A stretch of DNA of 64,000 bases, taken from assembly GCF_036174265.1 (NCBI RefSeq), contig NZ_CP108055.1, forward strand, positions 10,168,001 through 10,232,000, read 5' to 3'. This document shows positions 58,493 to 64,000 of this stretch, in pieces. The DNA comes from Streptomyces sp. NBC_00285 (lineage in GTDB: Bacteria; Actinomycetota; Actinomycetes; Streptomycetales; Streptomycetaceae). The notes beneath the pieces were generated by a model. The model ran no database searches. It was not told the origin of the DNA and saw only the letters and a list, made by a program, of their open reading frames with translations. The position numbers and the translations under genes were made by a program. The stretch's first letter is position 1. Each line of letters starts with the position of its first letter.

Positions 58493-59011
58493 TGTCGACC
58501 TTTCATGTGGGAGCGGGTTGTTGTTTCTGACGCGAGGCAGCCGGTAGCCCTGACCCGGCCACCGGCCATGAAGGCCCGACCACGGTCACGAAGGGGATGC
58601 AAATGTGTGGTCGGGTCCGTGGTCGCCCCGACCACGGCCCCGACCGGGGCGTTTCGCACCCCTGGCGGGGTCTTGTTGCGATATGCCGGGTCACCTGGCG
58701 ATCGGGGTTGGTGGCGCCCGGTGCGTAATGCGGGGTGCACTCCTGCGGGTGTGCGGCCCTGCGGGACTCCCGCGCTGGGGGACTGTGCAGTGGCAGGCGG
58801 ATGTGCAGTGGCAGGGGGATGCGCAGCCGGCTCCCGAGCATCCGGGTGGGGGCTGCGCATTCACACGCGTACGTGGATTGCGCAGGATCCGCGGCCTGGT
58901 GCGCAGTGTCTGCGCACCGGCCCGTGGGGGGTGCGCAGTTGGCAGTGCGTACCGGGTGCGCAGCCGGATCGGATCGTTGTTCGCCGCGGGCGGCGGGGCA
59001 CGGGTCGGCGG
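58493..59011. other. gene-free region with TGCGCA array
   Basis: About 520 bases with no credible gene. The plus strand is G-rich, with near-repeats of GTGCAGTGGCAGG at 58784-58815 and the TGCGCA array listed separately. Confidence 0.5.
58820..58962. repeat. array of seven TGCGCA palindromes
   Basis: TGCGCA starts at 58820, 58854, 58879, 58900, 58911, 58932 and 58957. The inner spacings 21, 11 and 21 are near whole helical turns. Most copies are followed by G or C (TGCGCAG). It could be a protein-binding array or an origin/transfer region; which is not shown. Confidence 0.55.
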
Positions 59012-59278
59012 TCAGGCTGCCGGCGTGGGTGGGTTCATTCCGTGCTGGTATCTGTGAGGAGGGTGTTGCGGATCGTGGCAGCGACCACGTGGAGTGTTCC
59101 GGGGAACGTTTCGCGGGTTGCGGTCAGGCCGGTGTTCTTCGCGATGTCGTTCCGGTCTGTGGTCTTTCCGTGGTCTTTCCGTGGTTTTGTCCCGGGCTTT
59201 TGTGGCGGGCTGCGGCGGATGTGCACCGACTGCTGCGTCGGGGGTGTCGGGGTTGGGGGTGTGCTGTTCGTTACTCAT
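59012..59278 (-). CDS. small hypothetical protein, possibly frameshifted
   Basis: ATG 59276 area with GGAGAAGCACA before it gives an 88-residue frame starting MSNEQHTPNPDTPDAAVGAH; its second half is Arg/His/Pro-rich. An alternative frame (59035-59226) gives a more protein-like end (NDIAKNTGLTATRETFPGTL). The switch lies at a tandem repeat of the 11-mer GTGGTCTTTCC (59159-59180), so slippage probably broke the frame. Confidence 0.4.
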   Translation of the reverse strand: MSNEQHTPNPDTPDAAVGAHPPQPATKARDKTTERPRKDHRPERHREEHRPDRNPRNVPRNTPRGRCHDPQHPPHRYQHGMNPPTPAA

Positions 59279-59632
59279 TGTGCTTCTCCAGGTGCTGGAT
59301 CGGTTCGGAAGGGTTCGTGGTGTCGGATGGGGAGGGCGGGGAGGGTGGTGGAGAGCTCAGGGGTGAGTGCCGCGACGTGATGTGTTGATGTGTGTGTCGT
59401 CGGTTCGCGGTACGAGGAACGCGAGGCTGGGGCGGGGGCCCTGGGCCCGCCACTGGGCCGTGCCCGGGATCCGAAGGTTCCGGAGAGGCCGTTCGGCGCC
59501 TGGGTGGCCGGGCGCGCATAAGTCCGTGCGGGCGTGGCAGGGGCTTGCTTGGGGCTTGACTGATCGTTTCGAAATGGTTGGTGTTCACATAGCGGCCTAC
59601 GGTGTCCGAGGTGGTGGTGGCAGGATGCCGGG
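59279..59632. other. no gene recognised; possible IS5-type end
   Basis: About 350 G/T-rich bases without a credible gene. ACTGATCGTTTCGAAATGG at 59559-59577 resembles the right end of the IS5 element near 61588 (TGATCGTTTCAAAATG on the minus strand), so an IS edge may lie here. Confidence 0.35.
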
Positions 59633-60754
59633 GTGGAGTCGATCTTGCGTGCCGCCGGTGAACTGTTGGGTGTCGAGTTGTCCGGTCCGGTTGATCTGGG
59701 TGGCAGCTCGCGTAGCATCGTGTTGCGTTGTGAAACGGCCGGTGGCGGCAGTGTGATCGTCAAGGCGTTCGGTAACGAGCGGGAGTCCCTGCGCGGCTTC
59801 ACGGCTGAGGCCGCTGGGCTGTCTCTCGGGATCGCCGGTCCTGAGGTGCTGGGTGTGGACCTTGAGGTTCCCCTGCTGGTCATGGCGGATCTCGGGGACG
59901 CGCCTACTCTGGCGGATGTTTTGCTCGGGAGTGATCCGGCGGTTGCGGAGAGCGGGTTGCTGGCCTGGGCCCGCGGGCTTGGGCAGCTGGCTGCCGCGTC
60001 GGTGCACCGGCGTGCCGATCTCGCGCGGCTGTGGTCCCGCTACGACAAGGGCATGCTGTCCTGGGGGGACGAGCCGTGGATCGCGCGGAGGGCCACCGAT
60101 CTGCTCGTGCTGCTCGACGGCGCCGGAATCGCAGTTCCGCAGGGCCTTGCCGGGGAGTTGGCCCGGATCGGGACAGCGGGTGGGCAGGAGTATCCGGCCT
60201 TCACCCCGGGCGACACGTGTCCCGACAACAACCTGCTCACCTCACAGGGGCTGCGGCTGATCGACTTCGAGGCGGCCTGCTACCAGTCGGTGTTCCTGAC
60301 GGCCGCGTACTGCCGGATGCCGTTCTCCAGTTGCTGGTGTGTCTTCACCCTGCCGGCCGGGATCGCCGCACAGATCGAGCAGGCGTATCGCGCGGAGGTC
60401 GTCGGTGTGTACCCGGCGCTGGCCGAGGACGAGGTGTGGCAGGCCGGCATGCGGCAGGCCGTAGCGGTCTGGACGGTGGACGCGACGGTGAGGATGCTTC
60501 CTCGCACCGTGGAGGACGAGCCGCTGCACCGGACTCGGCGTCCGGTCCCGACGAGGCGTCAGGTGCTGAGGCATCGCTGGGAGATGGCGAGCACGCTGGA
60601 GGAGTTCCCGGCGTTCGCGGAGACGATGCGGTTGTTGTTGCGTGAGGTCGCCGGAGGCTGGGAGGTGGCCCCGCTGCCGGGGTATCCGGCTTTCGGAAAC
60701 CGAGGGGAGAGTCGGTCGTTTCAGGCACCGGCCGATGTAACGACTCCCGGCTGA
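59633..60754 (+). CDS. APH-like phosphotransferase family protein
   Basis: A 373-residue kinase-fold protein. IVLRCETAGGGSVIVKAFGN is the nucleotide-binding lobe with the Lys; FTPGDTCPDNNLLT corresponds to the catalytic HGDxxxxN loop with Pro in place of His, and LRLIDFEAACYQ carries the metal Asp. Relatives phosphorylate aminoglycosides, choline or other small molecules. GTG 59633 is the start. The last 20 residues enter the IS5 end, so the C-terminus is probably altered. Confidence 0.78.
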   Translation: MESILRAAGELLGVELSGPVDLGGSSRSIVLRCETAGGGSVIVKAFGNERESLRGFTAEAAGLSLGIAGPEVLGVDLEVPLLVMADLGDAPTLADVLLGSDPAVAESGLLAWARGLGQLAAASVHRRADLARLWSRYDKGMLSWGDEPWIARRATDLLVLLDGAGIAVPQGLAGELARIGTAGGQEYPAFTPGDTCPDNNLLTSQGLRLIDFEAACYQSVFLTAAYCRMPFSSCWCVFTLPAGIAAQIEQAYRAEVVGVYPALAEDEVWQAGMRQAVAVWTVDATVRMLPRTVEDEPLHRTRRPVPTRRQVLRHRWEMASTLEEFPAFAETMRLLLREVAGGWEVAPLPGYPAFGNRGESRSFQAPADVTTPG

Positions 60755-60780
60755 AGGTATGTCGGGGCAGGATCTGCCGC

Positions 60781-61629
60781 ATGTCTGCCGATCTTGTTCC
60801 TGATGACCTGTGGGAGCGGATAGTTCCGTTGCTCCCGCCGCGGCGTTCTCGGCGGTACCGCAATCCTGGGCGGTTGCCGGTACCGGACCGGGTTGCTCTG
60901 GCCGGCATCGTCTACGTGCTGCGGAAGGGCGTCGCATGGCGGGATGTTCCTGCTCAGGTCGTCGGCTGCTCAGGGGTGACACGTTGGCGTCGGCTTCGGG
61001 ACTGGACCGAGGCTGGTGTCTGGCCCCGCCTCCACAACGCTCTCCTTGGTGCATTGAGAGCATGGGGACTGCTCGCGATGGACGACACCGCGATGGACGG
61101 CTCTCACGTCCGCGCTCTGAAGGGGGGAGACCCTGTCGGTCCTTCACCTGTCGATCGTGCGCGTCCTGGCTCCAAGCACCATGTGATCGTCGACCAGCAC
61201 GGCACACCGCTGGCCGTCTTGGTGACCGGGGGAAATCGGCACGACGTCACGCAGCTGATCCCGTTACTGGAAGGGATCCCACGTATGAGGGGATTGCGCG
61301 GTCGTCCCCGCAATCGGCCCAAACGGCTGTACGCCGACCGCGGCTACGACTTCGACAAGTACCGCCGCTTGTTGTGGGCGCGCGGGATCAAGCCCGTCAT
61401 CGCCAGACGCGGGGTCGCACACGGCTCGGGCCTTGGGCGCACCAGGTGGCTAGTCGAGCGCACATTCGCCTGGCTCCATCAGTTCAAACGGCTGCGGATC
61501 CGCTACGAGCGCCGTGCCGATCTCCACCAAGGGCTGCTGGAGCTGGCCCTGCGGAATCATCTGCCTTCGCCGACTCCGGAAGGCATTTTGAAACGATCAG
61601 TAAGAGGTCAGACCCGAGATCTTCATTGA
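60781..61629 (+). CDS. IS5-family transposase with frameshifted end
   Basis: A 282-residue transposase: DDLWERIVPLLPPRRSRRYR at the N-terminus, MDDTAMDGSHVRAL (D), KRLYADRGYDFDKYRRLL (D) and RWLVERTFAWLHQFKRLRIR (E). After LLELAL the expected ending GIICLRRLRKAF is in the +1 frame with a stop at 61589, so a one-base change near 61553 gives an abnormal 29-residue tail. All catalytic residues precede it. A relic of the same type is at 7850-8130. Confidence 0.85.
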   Translation: MSADLVPDDLWERIVPLLPPRRSRRYRNPGRLPVPDRVALAGIVYVLRKGVAWRDVPAQVVGCSGVTRWRRLRDWTEAGVWPRLHNALLGALRAWGLLAMDDTAMDGSHVRALKGGDPVGPSPVDRARPGSKHHVIVDQHGTPLAVLVTGGNRHDVTQLIPLLEGIPRMRGLRGRPRNRPKRLYADRGYDFDKYRRLLWARGIKPVIARRGVAHGSGLGRTRWLVERTFAWLHQFKRLRIRYERRADLHQGLLELALRNHLPSPTPEGILKRSVRGQTRDLH

Positions 61630-62088
61630 AGGGCGGGTCACGTCACCGTCTTGGCCAGATGATGCGGGCTGTACCAAGGCGCTGGGACTGCTCGGTGAAG
61701 AGGCCCTGGAGTGCGAGCGGCAGGGCCCCCCTCGGCGGTAGGCGATCACCTGACTCTGCCTGTCCGCCGGGCTCCACAGGCCGACCTCGCGGAACGGCCT
61801 GCCCGTCTCGTGGCGCATAGGTCGTGGTCGGGGGTGTGGTCGGCCCGGCCATGGGCCGGACCGTGGCAGCCGAGTGCGCATGGTGCCGGATCGTGATGGG
61901 TGGTCGGGGGTTGTGGCCGCCGTGGTGGTCGGTATCGGCGGGTGGGCTGCCTGCATGGATCTCGCGCATGTCCCTTCTACCGCAGGTACCGGCCGTCTCG
62001 CTTCCGTGAGCGGTGTGGGATGCCCCGGCTGCGGCGCACACAGTGCGCCCAGTGCGCCCAGCGTGTCGAGTGCGCTGGGGGGCGCGTG
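61630..62088. other. no gene recognised
   Basis: About 460 bases upstream of the tandem winged-helix gene. A possible minus-strand scrap (GRPFREVGLWSPADRQSQVI) is seen near 61720-61816 but has no context. AGTGCGCCC is repeated in tandem at 62042-62059. Confidence 0.35.
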
Positions 62089-63525
62089 ATGACCGGTGCG
62101 CGGATTCGTCGCGGTGTGATGGCCGGGGACCGGTTCACGCAGATCGCCAACGGCCTGTTCCGCGACCACCGCGTCAGCTTCAAGGCGAAAGGCCTCTTCG
62201 GATACATCAGCACCCACCAGAACGGCTGGCAGGTGACCGTCGCCGGCCTCGTCCGCTCCGGACCCGACGGACGGGACGCAGTGCGCACCGGGCTGAAGGA
62301 ACTTCAGATCCACGGCTACCTGTTCCGCGAACGCCTGCGCCGCACGAACGGCACGCTCGGCGAGGCCGTCTACTCCATCACCGACCACCCCGTCTTCGCC
62401 GACGCTCTCATGGCGGACGCCGCCACAGCGCTCCACGCGCCGTCGGCACCTGCGGACGGCCGGGGCGGCTACGGCATGGGCATCCGCCGCGGTGTGATGG
62501 CCGGCGACGGGTTCACGCAGATCGCCAACGGCCTGTTCCGCGACAGGCGCATGTCCTTCAAGTCGAAGGGCCTGTTCGGTCTGATCAGCACCCATCGCGA
62601 GGGCTGGCACCTGACGGTCGCGGACCTGGCCCGGCGGGGGCGCGAGGGTGTGGACGCGGTGGCGGCCGGGCTGGGGGAGCTCGAGCGGCACGGATTTCTG
62701 CGGCGGGACCGCGACCGTCATCCCGACGGCACCCTCGGCTCGGCCACGTACGTCATCACCGACCTGCCTGCCCTGCACAACACCAGGTCCGGGCCAGAGT
62801 CGGGAAATCCAGGACTGGATAACCCTGCGTTGGCCGGCCGCCCCGCAAAGAACACCAGCAGTAAGAAGACCAACCAGCAGAAGACCAGTTCCCTCCCTCC
62901 GTGCGCCCGCGGCGCTCGCACGAGCGGCCGCCCGGCTGTGCCTTTGCAGCGGACGGACACGCCGGCGCGGCAGGATCTCGATCCGGGCACCCGGCTGCTG
63001 CTGTCGATCGGGTCGGCCCACCCCGGACTGCTGCTGCAGGAGAAGGCCTTGTACGACCAGGGCCGGGTCATGACCGCGATGCTGGAGGCCGGCTGGAACT
63101 CCGCGCAGCTGCGCCACGTCATCACCGGCCGCCCGCTGCCGAACAGGATCCGCACCTCCGTCGACGCGATCGTCGCCGCCCGGCTGCGCTCCGCGCAGCT
63201 CTACCCGCCTCCTGCTGCCCGCTTCGACGACGCCGGCCCGGGCGGGGCCTCGTGGACGACGCAGCCCTCCACCACGTCGTCGTCCGCCGCCGCCCGCACG
63301 GTCGGCCAGGCGCTCACCTACCGGGCGCTCGTCGAATGCGCAGGCTGCGGCAGGCCCGGTACCGCCCCCGGTGAAGACCTCTGCCCGGCCTGCCTCGGCT
63401 GGCCGCTGTGCCGCACCTGCCCAGGCCCCACTCCCCGTCGCGCGCACCCCGACGGCGACGGCCGCTGCGCCACCTGCACCTCCGCCCTGACCGGGACCGG
63501 CTTTCTGGAAGCGAGCACCTCATGA
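62089..63525 (+). CDS. tandem winged-helix protein with zinc-finger tail (plasmid/ICE type)
   Basis: A 478-residue protein. Two near-identical winged-helix modules (about 1-110 and 120-230): RRGVMAGDRFTQIANGLFRD and RRGVMAGDGFTQIANGLFRD, each with an F-K-x-KGLFGxIST helix and an ITD end. A basic linker, a helical region (TRLLLSIGSAHPGLLLQEKA) and a C-terminal set of Cys pairs (CAGCGRPG, CPACLGW, CRTC, CATC) follow. The module is common on Streptomyces plasmids and integrative elements and suggests a replication or maintenance regulator. ATG 62089 follows a GGGGGG ribosome site. Confidence 0.8.
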   Translation: MTGARIRRGVMAGDRFTQIANGLFRDHRVSFKAKGLFGYISTHQNGWQVTVAGLVRSGPDGRDAVRTGLKELQIHGYLFRERLRRTNGTLGEAVYSITDHPVFADALMADAATALHAPSAPADGRGGYGMGIRRGVMAGDGFTQIANGLFRDRRMSFKSKGLFGLISTHREGWHLTVADLARRGREGVDAVAAGLGELERHGFLRRDRDRHPDGTLGSATYVITDLPALHNTRSGPESGNPGLDNPALAGRPAKNTSSKKTNQQKTSSLPPCARGARTSGRPAVPLQRTDTPARQDLDPGTRLLLSIGSAHPGLLLQEKALYDQGRVMTAMLEAGWNSAQLRHVITGRPLPNRIRTSVDAIVAARLRSAQLYPPPAARFDDAGPGGASWTTQPSTTSSSAAARTVGQALTYRALVECAGCGRPGTAPGEDLCPACLGWPLCRTCPGPTPRRAHPDGDGRCATCTSALTGTGFLEASTS

Positions 63526-64000
63526 CAGACACGCTCCACACACCCCGGACGGCACCCCAGCAGCCGCTGCGGCCCTTCGCCCGCGATCCTCGACGGTGGG
63601 AGGAAGAACAATCCCGCGCCCTGCGAACCGGCCACGTCTGCACCGGCACCACGTGCACCGGCACCACGTGCACCGGCACCACGTGCACCGGCACAGGCGA
63701 GCCCGCGCTCGTGCACGAGCGCACCGGGTGGGGATGGCTGACCTGGACCGTGCCCGGCAACGGCACCCTGCCCGGCCTCCCTCGACAGATCGGGGTCCTC
63801 ACCCCGGGCGCGACGCTCACACAGCGGCTGGCCCTGCGCCGGCTGACCCGGCACCCCGCGCACCGCATCGCGCCGACCGCCACGAGCCCCGCAACCCTGC
63901 GTTTCTCCACCGTCCTCGTGGGGATCATCAGCCTCTTCGCCGCCCTGCACGCCCTCAGCCACGACGTGCCCACCGACGTCGTCCTGCCGGCGATGCTGCT
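63522..64000 (+). CDS. membrane protein, partial at window end
   Basis: Starts at ATG 63522, overlapping the previous stop (ATGA), and stays open to the end of the window. Residues 1-35 are basic; then four C-T-G-T-T-like repeats; then a conserved segment (TPGATLTQRLALRRLTRHPA) and a hydrophobic segment (LVGIISLFAALHALSHDV). It is coupled to the winged-helix gene and probably belongs to the same plasmid/ICE operon. Family not recognised. Confidence 0.7.
   Translation, partial: MTDTLHTPRTAPQQPLRPFARDPRRWEEEQSRALRTGHVCTGTTCTGTTCTGTTCTGTGEPALVHERTGWGWLTWTVPGNGTLPGLPRQIGVLTPGATLTQRLALRRLTRHPAHRIAPTATSPATLRFSTVLVGIISLFAALHALSHDVPTDVVLPAML
63639..63698 (+). repeat. 15-bp tandem repeat, four copies, in coding sequence
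   Basis: TGCACCGGCACCACG is repeated exactly three times from 63639, with a fourth copy differing in its last bases (63684-63698). It encodes C-T-G-T-T units. The unit length is a multiple of three, so copy-number change would keep the frame. Confidence 0.9.

Noticed and set aside
61597..63447. A 616-codon minus-strand frame antisense to the winged-helix gene
   Set aside because: It is low-complexity (V/G/A/R-rich) and antisense to a well-supported gene with good domains.
1..64000. CRISPR arrays, rRNA or tRNA genes
   Set aside because: I looked for regularly spaced repeats and cloverleaf-like sequence and saw none; a tRNA scan would be decisive.

Overview
The window is high-GC actinobacterial DNA, almost certainly from a Streptomyces. 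Evidence: strong third-position GC, GTG/TTG starts, many ATGA/GTGA stop-start overlaps, and Streptomyces-type families (XRE-DUF5753/DUF397, DUF397-like and DUF4238 proteins, HATPase anti-sigma proteins, an FxLD lanthipeptide locus, peptidase inhibitor I36). It is an accessory region, such as a chromosome arm or a large plasmid. At least seventeen insertion sequences or IS relics of about ten families lie in it, and many host genes are cut, frameshifted or truncated.

Layout. 0-12 kb: an alpha/beta hydrolase; a PAS-PAS-SpoIIE-HATPase phosphatase; an IS5-like transposase; a divergent HxlR/VOC/YCII locus with a palindromic operator; relics of a NYN protein, IS5 elements and an ABC permease; a sigma-like membrane protein. 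12-17 kb: a TnpB relic, then a STAS (anti-anti-sigma) gene cut by an IS110-family element, then a zinc alcohol dehydrogenase and two PNPOx-like (split-barrel) genes. 17-25 kb: a DUF4238 gene cut by an IS256 element that carries a passenger gene, a divergent hydrolase/TetR pair on a shared palindrome, and more IS debris. 24.7-29.7 kb: an XRE-NTPase regulator, a HEPN-like fragment, a Fic-type toxin-antitoxin pair and a PIN protein. 30-33 kb: a secreted ricin-type lectin, a trypsin fold lacking its catalytic serine, a radical-SAM SPASM fragment and a GNAT. 33.2-39 kb: a compact FxLD-type lanthipeptide operon on the minus strand (precursor, LanB, LanC, PIMT-like methyltransferase). 39-44.7 kb: regulators (HATPase, XRE-like TPR protein, XRE-DUF5753 with DUF397), a 2'-5' RNA ligase-like protein and a HAD hydrolase. 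45-51.4 kb: two pentapeptide-repeat genes, one cut by an IS21 element with perfect 55-bp ends. 51.9-53.9 kb: TetR divergent from SDR and deazaflavin-type oxidoreductase genes. 54-56 kb: an ISKra4-type relic. 56-64 kb: HTH and HEAT-like genes, a phosphotransferase, an IS5 transposase, and the start of a plasmid/ICE-like module with a tandem winged-helix protein and a membrane protein running off the end.

The strongest new observation is in the IS110 element. Its upstream non-coding end (13132-13360) contains, in the order expected of an IS110 bridge RNA, four short guides. The first pair matches the two sides of the reconstructed STAS target and the second pair matches the two ends of the element. 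The target site, the 4-base core and the guides can all be read from this one sequence.
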